Of a stretch of DNA of 64,000 nt, positions 12,241 through 24,128 are shown one piece after another (position 1 is the stretch's first letter; every line of letters begins with the position of its first letter). The stretch comes from Limnanthes douglasii subsp. nivea (lineage: Eukaryota; Streptophyta; Magnoliopsida; Brassicales; Limnanthaceae), in NCBI GenBank assembly GCA_036936605.1, contig JAUPFV010000005.1:7896345-7960344 (forward strand), read 5' to 3'. The position numbers and the translations under genes were made by a program. The notes under the pieces were generated by a model. The model saw only the letters and a list, made by a program, of their open reading frames with translations. It was not told where the DNA came from and did not search any database.

Positions 12241-12465
12241 CTACAATATTGCAGAATCACGGCGGAGGAAGCTGTTAAAGAACGTCGCCGGCGAAGAGAA
12301 GAAAGGCTTACCACCGCTGGTCACCGGTAGTTGTTGTTATAAATCAGCTTAGGCAGAAATTATGATAGTTACCTACAATATTTCAGAATCACGGCGGAGG
12401 AAGCTGTTAAAGAACGTCGCCGGCGAAGAGAAGAAAGGCTTACCACCGCTGGTGACCGGTAGTTG
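12202..12465. repeat. 132-bp tandem duplication of the Sen2 leader exon
   Basis: Copies start at 12202 and 12334 (TTGTTATAAAT.AGCTTAGG.AGAAA) and run to CACCGGTAGTTG / GACCGGTAGTTG. They differ at only a handful of positions. Each contains the exon sequence with GACGTTCTTTAACAGCTTCC (minus strand) and the splice donor. Confidence 0.92.
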
Positions 12466-12469
12466 TTGG

Positions 12470-12797
12470 ACTGAGAGCGAAGAAAGAGGAGAGTGAGAAA
12501 AAAGGAGAGAAGGTTTAGTAGGTGAAGCTATTTGGGCTATTGGGCTATTTGGCTATTGGGCTTAGTAATATATAGAACTGTAGAAGCCCATGAAAAGCCT
12601 TGATGTTTTACCAGTAGTGTAGTACACAGACTAAACCCTAATTCTGACAACGCCACCATAGTTTTCGAAGAATTTCATGTCAGAGTACTAATCATCACTA
12701 CCATTGAATTCATTTTCTAACCTCAAACCCTAGAAGTCAGTGAGTACACTGCGGAGCTGAAGCCACACACCTCTGTAACCTAGCTCCCGCAGAGAAA
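12470..12797. promoter_or_regulatory. Divergent promoter between Sen2 and carB
   Basis: Holds three TGGGCT site II motifs (12533-12538, 12541-12546, 12557-12562) and one in reverse (AGCCCA 12585-12590). A TATA-like AATATATAG is at 12567-12575. Telo-boxes AAACCCTA are at 12633-12640 and 12725-12732. Site II plus telo-box pairs are known from plant promoters of growth-linked housekeeping genes. The start of transcription is not visible. The carB leader is probably within 12620-12797 and the Sen2 leader within about 12370-12500. Confidence 0.6.
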
Positions 12798-15700
12798 ATG
12801 AGCCACTGCTTGAATCACTCTGCTTTGTCTACCAAATCTTACTCTGTTTTCACCTCTTCCAATCCAACCAAGCTTGTCAATTCACGCTTCTTTTCCGGCT
12901 CCGATGGCGGTAGTAACAAAACCAAATTCAAAACTAAGCATAATTTGTCTTCGTGGAATTTGCAGTCATGGCCCCGGCGGTTGGTTACCGGCTCACCTTC
13001 CGGTGTCCGCAACTCCGTCCGAGCTGAATCCGTGAATGTGGAGGCGGCGCCGGTGGCTAAAACTGTAGGGAAGAGAACTGACTTGAAGAAGATCTTGATC
13101 CTCGGGGCAGGACCAATCGTCATTGGCCAAGCCTGCGAGTTCGATTACTCAGGGACGCAAGCATGCAAAGCTTTGAAGGAAGAAGGTTACGAGGTTATTC
13201 TTATAAACTCGAATCCAGCAACGATCATGACCGATCCGGACCTTGCCGATCGAACTTACATTGCACCTATGACACCGGAGCTGGTAGAGCAGGTGCTTGA
13301 GAAGGAACGTCCCGACGCACTTTTACCGACGATGGGAGGTCAAACCGCTTTGAACCTAGCGGTGGCTCTAGCCGAGAGCGGTGTATTGGAGAAATACGGT
13401 ATTGAATTGATCGGTGCTAAGCTCGAAGCCATTAAAAAAGCTGAGGATCGAGAACTTTTTAAACAAGCAATGAAAAACATCGGTCTTAAAACTCCACCAT
13501 CAGGTATAGCAAACACTCTAGACGAATGTATTCAGATCGCTAGCGAGATAGGTGAATTTCCGTTGATCATTAGACCAGCGTTCACCTTAGGAGGAACCGG
13601 AGGTGGAATTGCTTACAATAAAGAAGAATTCGAAACACAATGCAAAGCAGGAATAGCAGCTAGCTTGACTTCACAAGTTCTTGTTGAGAAGTCTTTGTTG
13701 GGTTGGAAAGAGTATGAGCTTGAAGTGATGCGGGATTTGGCTGATAATGTGGTGATTATCTGTTCTATCGAGAATATCGATCCCATGGGAGTTCATACAG
13801 GTGATTCCATCACGGTGGCGCCTGCGCAGACTCTCACTGATAAGGAGTATCAAAGACTGAGGGACTATTCCATTGCTATTATCAGGGAGATTGGAGTTGA
13901 GTGCGGTGGTTCTAATGTACAGTTTGCTGTTAATCCTGCTGATGGGGAGGTTATGATTATTGAGATGAACCCTAGGGTCTCTAGGTCGTCTGCTCTGGCT
14001 TCTAAAGCTACTGGTTTTCCTATAGCTAAAATGGCAGCTAAGTTGTCTGTTGGCTATACGTTGGACCAGATTCCAAATGATATTACTAGGAAAACTCCTG
14101 CTAGCTTTGAGCCTTCTATAGATTATGTGGTGACAAAGGTTAGTACTTCTTTGTTGTTTGAATCTTTTGGATTTGGCGGGTTGCCTTTGTTGACTATCAA
14201 TGGTTTTGTGTTCGAATTGTTTATTGATAAGTATTTAAATTACTTTAAGGAAATAAGAAAGAGAACGTTCCTTGTTAAAGTTATGGAGAATCACTTGAAA
14301 GCTACTTTTTAAGCTTAAAAGTGTGATTACCGAGAATAATCAACAGTTTTTGGCTCAAGAGTTAGGTTTCAAAAGATTTGTTTTTTATGCCCAAAAAGGC
14401 CTAAGTTAACAGGGGAGGGGGTTTGGTACAAGTTACTGAATTTAGATGTATTGACCATGTAAGAATATGAAAGGCTTTATTGAATGTACTAAATATAAAG
14501 TTACACAGTTGAATAAGTCCCTACTGTGTATAGTACTATCATCTAAATATATACTTAATATTATTTTCCAATATGCAGATCCCGAGATTTGCGTTTGAGA
14601 AATTCCCTGGCTCGCAACCTACACTAACAACCCAGATGAAATCTGTTGGTGAATCGATGGCGCTTGGTCGTACCTTTCAAGAGTCTTTCCAGAAAGCTCT
14701 TCGTTCATTGGAAAGTGGTCACTCTGGTTGGGGTTGCCAAAAGATTAAGGAATTAAATTGGGACTGGGACCAATTGAAGTACAGCCTCCGTGTTCCTAAT
14801 CCTGATCGCATTCATGCAGTATATGCTGCGATGAGAAAGGGAATGAAAGTGGATACTATACATGAGTTAAGTTTAATTGACAAGTGGTTCCTCACTCAGC
14901 TGAAAGAGCTTGTAGATGTAGAGCAATATATCATGTCTAGAGGGTTGTCTGAGCTCACCAAAGATGATCTTTATGAGATTAAAAGAAGGGGATTCAGTGA
15001 TAAGCAAATAGCTTATGCCACAAAATCAACTGAGAAAGAGATACGTGTGAAGCGGTCATCATTGGGAGTTGTTCCTGCATATAAGCGAGTGGATACTTGT
15101 GCAGCAGAGTTTGAAGCTGATACACCTTATATGTACTCGTCCTACGATTATGAATGCGAATCAGCTCCAAACAACAAATTGAAAGTTTTGATTTTGGGTG
15201 GAGGGCCAAACAGAATCGGCCAAGGGATAGAATTTGATTACTGCTGTTGCCATACATCTTTTGCCCTTCAGGTTTGTCATTGTTTCTCTTATTGTATATG
15301 TGTGCCGGCCTATGTTCGTTGTGCTGCCTGAGTAATATTTGACTAGATAGCTTGTTGATTGAAATGCATCTTATCTGGAAGCTAGAGTTTACTTGTGGTT
15401 TTGTCAGGTGCATATGCATATGCTCCACAAAGGTGAAATTGTCCCCTCTTCGCACTATCTACCCAAACATATTATTTTAACAGTTGCTCCTCTTCATTTA
15501 AGAAGTAAATTATTTTATAGTAAAAATTGTCAGTTTTTTTGCCTCCTGATTAGCGTTTTTGTTTTTTCAAATTGTCCCCCTAAAAGTTAGTTATTGCAAT
15601 TTGGGGTATAGTAACATTTTGTCTGGTGCAAGTGCACATGAATCGCTGTTAATATTTTTTGGACAGTACCTCCTCAACTGCTTATAGCTACGCATTTTTG

Positions 15701-17449
15701 CCTGGATTATATATGTTTTGATTTACTATTCTGGATCAGTTGGGCCAGTATTTGAATTTTGATAATAGTGACCAAGCAGCCTGTTATTTGTCTTCCATCA
15801 TCTTGCATCAATGGACGTCTGACTGCTTATGAGCTAATGTGTATTTGGAGCTAATTCTAGTATTTTGTTAAGTTTATTAATATTAATATTTTATTCAGGA
15901 TGCAGGATATGAGACAATAATGATGAATTCTAATCCTGAGACAGTATCTACCGATTATGACACAAGCAACCGTCTTTATTTTGAACCATTGACCGTGGAA
16001 GATGTTTTGAATGTTATCGAGTTGGAACGACCTGATGGCATAATTGTACAGTTTGGAGGTCAGACACCGTTGAAGCTGGCTCTCCCTATCAAGGAGTACT
16101 TAGATGAGCACAAGCTTATGAGTGCTAGTGGGACCGGCCTTGTATCCATTTGGGGTACATCACCAGAGTCTATAGACTCAGCCGAGGACAGAGAAAAGTT
16201 CAATGTGATGCTTAATGAATTAAAGATCGAACAACCGAAAGGAGGCATTGCCAAGAGTGACGCTGATGCTCTAGCCATTGCAAAGGATATAGGATACCCA
16301 GTGGTCGTTCGGCCTTCTTATGTGTTAGGTGGCCGTGCAATGGAGATTGTCTATGACGATGAGAAACTCGTGCACTATTTGGAGACAGCAGTGGAAGTTG
16401 ACCCTGAACGTCCTGTTTTGATCGACAAATATTTGTCGGATGCGATTGAGATTGATGTAGATGCACTTGCTGATCCTTATGGAAATGTGGTGATTGGAGG
16501 GATAATGGAGCACATTGAGCAGGCTGGTGTGCATTCTGGTGATTCTGCATGCATGCTTCCGACACAGACTATCCCGTCTTCTTGCTTGGAAACCATTAGG
16601 ACATGGACTACGAAGTTAGCAAAGAAGCTGAAAGTGTGTGGGCTAATGAATTGTCAGTACGCAATTACAGCTTCCGGAGATGTTTACTTGCTTGAGGCAA
16701 ATCCACGTGCTTCTCGTACAGTTCCTTTTGTCTCCAAGGCAATCGGTCACCCGCTTGCTAAATATGCTGCCCTTGTTATGTCAGGGAGGTCACTCGAGGA
16801 CCTTCATTTCACAAAAGAGGTTATCCCTAAACATGTTTCGGTGAAAGAAGCTGTGTTTCCCTTTGAGAAATTCCAAGGCTGCGACATCTTGTTAGGACCC
16901 GAGATGCGAAGCACAGGTGAGGTGATGAGTATCAGTTCTGTATTCGCAAGTGCATTCGCAATGGCACAGATCTCTGCCGGGCAGAAACTACCAGTCTCCG
17001 GAACAGTTTTTCTCAGTCTAAACGACTTAACTAAACCCCACCTTGAAAAAATTGCAAACGCCTTCCTAGGGCTAGGGTTCAAGATTGTTTCAACTTCTGG
17101 AACCGCTCACTTTCTTGAACTAAAAGGCATCCCCGTGGAGCGAGTGCTGAAAATGCACGAGGGTAGACCGCACGGTGGTGATATGCTTGCGAATGGGGAA
17201 ATCAACTTGGTAGTAATCACAAGCTCAGGTGATTCACTAGATCAGATTGACGGGCGCCAGCTGAGAAGAATGGCTCTTGCTTACAAGGTTCCTATTATTA
17301 CAACTGTTGCTGGTGCTCTAGCTACTGCCGAAGGTATCAAGAGCTTGAAACTGAGTAGAATCGAAATGACTGCTCTTCAGGACTTCTTCGATGTTAAAGT
17401 CACAAGCGAGCAAACCAAAAACTTGCAGTCAGCTTCTTCCTACCTATAA
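12798..17449 (+). CDS. carB: Carbamoyl-phosphate synthase large subunit, plastid precursor
   Basis: Three exons: 12798-14138, 14579-15271 and 15899-17449. Introns 14139-14578 and 15272-15898 are GT...AG and phase 0, giving 1194 residues, the usual size for plants. The enzyme makes carbamoyl phosphate from bicarbonate, ammonia (passed from the glutaminase subunit) and two ATP, feeding arginine and pyrimidine synthesis. Residues 1 to about 85 are Ser/Arg-rich without acidic residues at the start, a plastid transit peptide. First half: [17 protein letters not shown] (103-119), glycine loop [12 protein letters not shown] (259-270), [13 protein letters not shown] (388-400). Exon 2: oligomerisation region, then [20 protein letters not shown]. 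Exon 3: second ATP-grasp ([31 protein letters not shown]) and the C-terminal MGS-like regulatory domain ([18 protein letters not shown]). No breaks seen; looks functional. Confidence 0.96.
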
Positions 17450-18230
17450 ATTTAGCTATTTAGTATGTTTCAGGTGAGAAGTAGTTTTAATCTTTTTTAT
17501 AAATTCGCGACGTGTTTCTACACAAAAGTTGAATATAGCTTTTTCAATGTGCTTATACAAATTGTATTCTCTTCTTTGTAGGGATTCACTCTCTGATTCG
17601 TTTGAAAAATAATTTATGCCTAACAGCTTTGCCCTTGCCTGAAGTAATTCAAGAAGGCCGAAAGACGGAGAATTCATTAGCATCACCTGGGTTGCGTTTA
17701 ATCATGTTGGTTTATAGGAGTTGTTTGGTTCGTAAATTGCGAGAATATGTTAAACTTGCAGCAGCTTTAACCATTCCATCTTCCCCTAGACTGTGGTGTG
17801 GTGTATCATTATAGTTCTGGACAGGTTTTCATGTATCCCATAATGAATGCTATTTGGAATAGTGCCTTGCTTGTTACTCTAAAGCTACTTGTAATTTGTT
17901 TTTGTGCCAAACTGCAGTTGTCTGGTTGTTTTAGTGTAAGATAGATAGTTCCAATTTTCCACTCCCTAATTCTATGAAAACTGGAAATTAGAGGCTTTCC
18001 TACAAATATAGTGGTTATATAATTTGCCGATTTTTACTACTGTAATTCACCAATATATAGAATTTAAATCTCTTCTGAATCTCCACGTATATTCCCCCTG
18101 TTTTTTTTTTTTTTTACTTTTGAATTGATAGTAAATCACAATTATGATTTGGATCCTGTAGATGGGCAGTGGCCTTTAAAATATACTCTCCAATCTATAT
18201 TCACCATATATTTTTTTCTCTTATTCTTCA
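17450..18230. other. carB 3' UTR and downstream spacer
   Basis: AT-rich sequence after the stop codon, with a poly-T run at about 18100-18114. No conserved reading frame. The cleavage site is not evident; the UTR probably ends before about 17950. Confidence 0.5.
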
Positions 18231-18800
18231 ATTAGGATTTGGTTGAGGAGTGATGTGCTAGAAGACATGATATGTGCTAGAAGACATGAGTGGATCGTAT
18301 CTCAACGTCAGTCGGATTTCGTCGGAGTCATGTTTTGATCCAAGCACAACTGATCTAAAGCGATGCCAAACGCAAGGTCCATGGGAGAATAACCATTGCT
18401 ATGCTCATAAGTTTTTTATTTATTTAGATTAAAATGGGATGGTATCTTTGTTTTTACTTTGACCGCGAGTGATTTCCAGGTTTCAGGTGATTGCTTTTTT
18501 CAGGTTACCCGATCTCGATAGTAATTTTTTTTAACCAATTTTTTAAGTGCTATCGAACTTGAGAGAATGTGGGACAATAGATTGGTGGTGAATCTTGAGA
18601 TGGATTCCACCGGTTATCCAGCGATCATGCCAATCACTATTTTCTATCTCAACTCAGGTTTCAACTCGCTTCAAGCTACCATGAATTCCGATGATCGCTT
18701 CCCTTTCACCTACTCCATCTGGTGGTGGCTCGAGAGTCCGATCTTACCGGATATTCAACTATCATCTGCAAGTTTTACTCATACGTAACCTACAGATTAT
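18230..18800. other. Unassigned sequence, possibly a decayed gene fragment
   Basis: Higher GC and codon-like texture than its flanks, including a 73-codon frame at 18567-18788 (STGYPAIMPITIFYLNSGF in it). A small direct repeat TGTGCTAGAAGACATGA lies at about 18255-18290. I do not recognise the product, and no LTR or TIR was found. It lies between carB and the left limit of Tat-B. Confidence 0.3.
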
Positions 18801-19194
18801 TCTTCTGTTAAATAAAGGAGTTCTTCCTGAAATTCTTTATGACATCTCTGCTTATGCTATATACTTTGTCTTCCTCCATATTCCTAATGACGTTGAATTT
18901 GTTTCCCTTTAATTCCATGATCCAACTTGTTAATTTTTTTTGTAAAATGCATTTTGGCATCATCAACTCCATATGCCAGTCGTTTTGTTTTCTGACACAG
19001 ACGTGCATGCCTTTCAGAGTGACTTGTGGGTAATTAGGTGCGTCGGATTATTTTTTACACTTCTCAACACGCGTACACTTCAAATTGTAGGTAGAACTAC
19101 TACAAGACTCTTCACATTTCCTAAGCATTCATCGCCTAATAAAAACCTTTCATCTACAAGGGCCTTCGTAACCGTTGGAAGCCCAATCATTTGC

Positions 19195-19206
19195 CTATAA
19201 ATACTT
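19195..19206 (+). promoter_or_regulatory. TATA region of the Tat-B antisense gene
   Basis: CTATAAATACTT is identical to the box at 24049-24060 before the Tat-A copy of the gene. It lies about 225 bp before the start codon, followed by a GAGAGAGA-rich leader. Confidence 0.6.
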
Positions 19207-19421
19207 ATAGGCTTCATAACCGGGAGTTATTCATATTCATAACTATAGAGAGAGAAAGAGAGTTGATACCCATCTAAACGTTTTCATCCATAGTTTATGC
19301 CTAACAAGTTTACAATCTGAAATTAATTTTCCATAGGTAAAAAATCTGAAGAGAGAAGAGCAGCCAATTTAGACGAGGAAAGCAAACCACTGTAGATTGT
19401 TAAAATTACATACTATAGTCA

Positions 19422-21863
19422 ATGGCCTCTAGTCAAGAAGCAATCCAAGGTGGCAGGAACTGCGAACACTAGTACCTCATCCAACCTTGCTACCACCAAC
19501 GGCCCGGGCCAAACATGTCTGATACACGACAAGAGTGACCTAGGCCCCCTAAAAAAATCGGTTCATGCATCAACGTTCATTATGATTGACGATAAACAAA
19601 AAATGGTCGAGAAAGCAAAAGGTGATGGTTCGAAGAGGAAGCGGTCCCCAGTGCTTATAACGAAGAGGTACATTAAAGTTAAAAATACATATCCTCAAAA
19701 TACTCATCAGAACACCTCCAAAAATACTCTTAAAAAACTTCATAAGAACGCTCACAGGCAGCCCCTTGGCTAGTAGTTGTGGAAACTACTGATCCTAAAG
19801 TAGAGTCCGCGGGAGTGCAACCTCTCGAACAAATTAAAGAGATGAGGCAAAGAAACTTGGTTGATAAGCCTGAATACGATCAAGATGAGACTCTTGTTAT
19901 AGGTGATCAACATAAAAAGGCGACTGTTTCTTCGTCTTCTCAAGTTGGAATTTTTGCACAAACCAAGATGCATGCCCCCCATGACAGAGTTAATGTGGGT
20001 TCTCTTGTACAGAAAAAAACCCAATTTGAAGAAGAAAAAGAAATATACAGTTGAAGTTCCCTCGAACATCGAGGCTATCCTAGAAAACAACTTGCGAGAA
20101 GTTGAGAGCAGACATCTGTTAGCTTTGTACATAATGAAGTACAAATATTATCAACTATCCAAGGAAGCAAAACTTCGAGACCGATGGGGAATCCCTAACT
20201 TCATAACCATAATTTTTCCCAAAGCTGGAGATACCCCTCAATCTGTTCGGGATAATGAGCTAATCGTTTACCTGGAGATTCTGAACTAGGGTCTTCGGTT
20301 CCCTTTGGATCCTGTTTTGGTGAGATATTTTGAATTGATGAACTTATGCCTCACCCAAGCAAGTCCGAACATGTGGTTCACTTTAATACCTGCATAATGA
20401 CGACTATGATATCTGGGGTCAGATTCTCGATGAAGCAGTTCGTCGGATTAACCAGCATTGCCAAAATTCCCTACTTTTTTTTTATTTCTTGACCGCGGGG
20501 AATAAATTCAAGATATTTGATGACCTTCTCGAGGCTGATAAAAAATAGAAGCAAAGATCTTTATTTATCTCTAGGTACATCATCAGTCAACTTATTTTCA
20601 TTTTGTTTACTTGATTAACTCTAACATTTTTTTAATTGTCGGAAAGTAATTAAAGGGGTGTTTAAGGAGTTCGAGGAGCACATACGGAGGCATGTCAGAT
20701 ATTTGCTTGACTAATTAGCTCGTCAGTATTTCATGGTTCAATGAATTCCACCGTCACTTCACCCCATCTAATCTTGCTAAAAAACATCTTTTGAAGGTTG
20801 ATCTGGAAAAAACTATGACATTGGAAGAGCTCATGGTGCCTCCCATAAAAGCCAACATACTTAAAATATTGTAGGCCACAAATTTTCTCGCTTACTTTCG
20901 TGCAAAATTTAGAGCTCCAAGTTACCGTAATCCTAAAAAAGATATGGTTGAGGAAGAAAGCGACAAAAAAACAAAAGAAAATATCGCCCAATCGGATAAT
21001 GAAACGGGTGAGCCAATCCTGCCTTCTCCTGAGAAATTTATTGATATCGACTCAGACTTTCCTCATGTATCAAATGAAGAGACTACAACCCAAAAGGACG
21101 AGGAAACTAACGCCCAAAAAGGTCAAGGAAATGATACCCAAGTTTCTGAAAAATTCGAAGCTGGTTCCCCATTTGAGTACTTCAATATTTATAGCGATGA
21201 CTATCTAACCTTTGAACTTCACAAATTACTTCATGTCGCGGTAATTCTTGAAAAGAAGGTCAAACTATTGGACGTTCGAAAAAATTGTTATAAAGACGAG
21301 GCTTTCAAAAGGAGATCCGATATGAAAAAGTTGGAAAAAGAGGTTGCCCATTATAAAGAGTTTGCTGCCGAACATCTCACGCAACTCAAGACAGTAGAGG
21401 ATCGGTTAAGGTTGGCGCATGATATGTTTGATAAGGAGCGATAGCGTTTTGTTAAGGTGAATACTCAAAATAATACGCTCATCGAAACACTCACCGAAAG
21501 ATATTACAAGACCAATGATTACTTCGAATGGACTGTCAAAGACTTGGAGAAAGCTGATGTTGAGAAAAAATATCTTAGAAACCAAGCCAGAGCGTATAAG
21601 AATGCTACCCTCGAAAATACGCTACTAACTGTGTCTCTAAGTTGGAGGATAGGGACGCAAAAATCAAGCCCGCTAAGGTGCTGAAGTTTCATGAACGCTT
21701 CCCGAACTAAAAGTTAGACAGTTTTTCGGAGCTTGTTCATGATAAGTATCGATCGAAGGACATTTCTTTGGAAGATGAAGAATCACCCAAAAATTTCAAT
21801 AAATTAGAAAGTTCTTCGTCTGCCTCATCGAAAGATGGATCTGAGAGTGCCTATTCGGGGTAA
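19422..21863 (+). pseudogene. Tat-B antisense accessory gene (Transposase_28-like core + coiled coil)
   Basis: Opposite in strand to the Tat-B gag-pol. It starts at ATG 19422-19424 (MASSQEAIQGG) and soon shifts frame. A basic linker (19450-20054) leads to the core at 20050-20570: LRDRWGIPNFITIIFPKAGD, RDNELIVYLEILN, then stop TAG at 20287-20289 where relatives have Trp, then GLRFPLDP and ISGVRFSMKQF. A likely intron follows at about 20574-20650. Past it is an acidic/Lys-rich, heptad-like tail (20944-21444, KLEKEVAHYKEFAAEHL), ending at TAA 21861-21863. Several frameshifts. Function unknown. The left LTR expected upstream of about 19060 was not found, so the element is truncated on this side. 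Confidence 0.65.
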
Positions 21864-22044
21864 GAAGTACTTGGTTAATTTTTTGGTTCGATATTATATG
21901 TTTTGGTAACTTTGTTGTGCTTTATGCTTTTTTTTTGAAGTCCTCGCATCATGAGGTTGTTTGTACTTCTCATATTTCATCAATAGTAGTTTTCTTTTTC
22001 AGATAATTTGACCTTAATCATTTTTTTATATCAATAGTAAATAA

Positions 22045-22205
22045 ATGATTGTTATTGACCAACTTTCATTGGAAGACCCTTATGGTCCAAAAATAAATAA
22101 TTGTTTACCAATATTCGTTGAAAGACCCTTCTGGTCCAAAAATATATATTGTTGACCAACATTCGTTGGAAGACCCTTCCGGTCCAAATATAATTAATTG
22201 TTGAT
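22045..22205. repeat. Short tandem repeats between antisense gene and integrase of Tat-B
   Basis: Three copies of a roughly 55-bp unit built on TTGTTGACCAACATTCGTTGGAAGACCC plus TTCTGGTCCAAAAATA. Each contains GACC...GGTC, a small inverted repeat. Confidence 0.85.
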
Positions 22206-22369
22206 TTTTTTTAAGATGTCATAAAAATTATATATAAATCAGCTATAAGGACACCTCGTGAAAACCTTCATGCGCCACAATGGTAGGAAAAAGTATGTCA
22301 CTGATCTTTACACAAGTTTAAGCATACATACAAACTTTTATATTAATTCCAAATACAACTTAAGGTGCT

Positions 22370-23085
22370 CGGTGTTCCACGAGTGACGAATATCTCTTAC
22401 ATCTTTATCTTTGAGTCGTTATGTCCCCGCTTTCAACTTTTTAATTACTATGTATGGACCTTTCCAGTTAGGTCCCAATTTATCAAACCGTTTTTCTTTT
22501 GTATGCAAAAACGTTTTTCTTAGTACCTTATTCCCAATATTCACCGTCTCACTTTAAATGCGTATCTGCTTCCAATCAAAGTTTGGTAATGTAAATAATT
22601 CAATGGTGGTCGCCTTTTTTTTCCTTAATTAAATCTAACTCAACACACCTTCCTTCATTGTTACCTTCCTTAGGATCTTCAGTGATTCAATACGACGGGA
22701 AGACTGCTTCGGATGGAAGCACATCATCTACCTCATAAACTAGCGCAAATGAAGATTCCTGAGTTGCTGTTAGAGGGGTGGTTCGATATACCCACATGAT
22801 TTCTTGTAAGTAATCTGGTCATTTTCCAGCCTTACCTTCCAAATTCGTTTTGAGACCATCAAGAATTACTCGATTAGTTATCTCGACTTGGTCATTTTCT
22901 TACGGATGAAAACGTGCCAAGAAGCATTGTCGTGTTCCTCTAGAATAACAAAAAGCATTTATGTCTTTATTGTCAAACTGTGGCCCATTATCTATTGTTG
23001 TTCTCCTCAAAACACCGAAGCAACAACAAATATTTAAAACAATAAATTTGTTCACATCTTTGGCTTTTGTTCATGCCAGGGGTTC
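22370..23085 (-). pseudogene. Tat-B integrase, 3' part (split by Tat-A)
   Basis: The minus strand reads the end of a Ty3/gypsy integrase. After 23080 comes KAKDVNKFIVLNICCCFGV, then TIDNGPQFDNKD with the second catalytic aspartate. The C-terminal region lies near 22380-22560 (chromodomain-less GPYxV-type end). The first part of the same domain resumes at 33507 beyond Tat-A. The frame is kept across the insertion once the insert and one copy of the 5-bp target duplication are discounted. TGA and other stops interrupt it. Confidence 0.75.
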
Positions 23086-23424
23086 TGATGATCTATGAAT
23101 CAACGAAGGAGTAATTCGTATCGAACAATACTATGAAGGATTATATCGTAATAAGAGATTCTTAGCCACTAGTCTTTTAAAGAGAGAAACTCGACAAATG
23201 TAGAGAGATAAAGTATATTATAATAATGATCACCCTTTTCCAAATCTGGGGGGTCCTTTTATAGTACAAATAATGGGTCCCACATGCCCAACTACCTAAC
23301 AATTGCAAACTTAGCCCCTACATTTATTGTTTATTCACACATTTTTAATACATATTTTACAATATTTCCCAAATTAAAGTATTTCTTCGTAATTATCTCC
23401 CTAATATTTTATTCTTCATTATCA
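23086..23424 (-). repeat. Tat-A 3' LTR
   Basis: 339 bp, starts TGATGATCTATGAATC and ends TTCTTCATTATCA on the plus strand; pairs with 33157-33501. The pol-strand TATA TACTATAAAAGGACCCC lies in it at about 23246-23262. GTAGCCCCCCAG next to it is the complement of a polypurine tract. Confidence 0.93.
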
Positions 23425-23644
23425 GTAGCCCCCCAGTCCTTGTGAAAATGTTTTTGGCAAGGAATGTGATGTGCTCTTCGAATTTCTTCTCATCTCTAGA
23501 TCTCCTCAAAAATTCACATTCACTTGCCCTTATTTACTTCAAAGATACCTCTTCGAAAAAAAAAATTCTTCCTTCTAACTCCTTCGAAATAATCATTCTG
23601 ATGATAAAATTCTTCTTCGAATTTCATCCTTGAAAACAATCCAC

Positions 23645-23835
23645 CTCCTCGAAAATATTCATACGAATGTGTAGCCCCCCAGTCCTTGCAATATGTTAGC
23701 AAAGACTAGAATACATCCTCGAGAATATTTTACCTCCTCGAAAATATATCCTTGAAAACATTTCACCTCCTCGAAAATATTCATACGAATGTGACCCCCC
23801 CAGTCTCAGCTAATATATTGCAAAGACTAGAACAT
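23645..23835. repeat. 123-bp-period direct repeat with CCCCCC motif in Tat-A
   Basis: TCCTCGAAAATATTCATACG plus AATGTG and a CCCCCCAGTC motif occur at 23645 and 23768, followed each time by GCAAAGACTAGAA. The CCCCCCAGTCCTTG motif also stands directly beside the LTR (23427). The polypurine-like primer site of the pol strand is thus present three times. Confidence 0.75.
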
Positions 23836-24048
23836 AATAAATGTCATTCAAATATCATTTCTCAATAAACTTCTTCGAATTTTCAGTTGCGTTCTTTCAT
23901 ATTCCAACCAAATATTATCATATTTCCCAAATTTCTCACATATCATTTTTCTCTTCACATTCCATCACATTTCCCAATGCGAGAAAATTACACCTACTCT
24001 ACCGGTAATACACCTAGGCATTAAACCTTCCAAAAGACCATCTGCTTT

Positions 24049-24060
24049 CTATAAATACTT
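24049..24060 (+). promoter_or_regulatory. TATA region of the Tat-A antisense gene
   Basis: CTATAAATACTT, identical to the Tat-B box, 69 bp upstream of the ATG. GAGAGAGA precedes the start codon as in Tat-B. Confidence 0.65.
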
Positions 24061-24128
24061 TTTTCCAACTCACACCTTTCATTCTAGACTAAATTCTGCT
24101 CAAAATGTTCTAGAGAGAGAACCAGCTT

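Noticed and set aside
14139..14312. Read-through end of carB exon 1 as a shorter protein
   Set aside because: GT...AG sites at 14139 and 14578 join conserved sequence in phase; the read-through tail has no family similarity.
14994..15455. 153-codon minus-strand frame over carB exon 2
   Set aside because: Shadow of the real plus-strand exon and its intron; composition and content show no domain.
16212..16565. 117-codon minus-strand frame over carB exon 3
   Set aside because: Antisense shadow of the second ATP-grasp domain.
22045..22205. CRISPR-like array
   Set aside because: Units are adjacent without unique spacers, in a plant retrotransposon.
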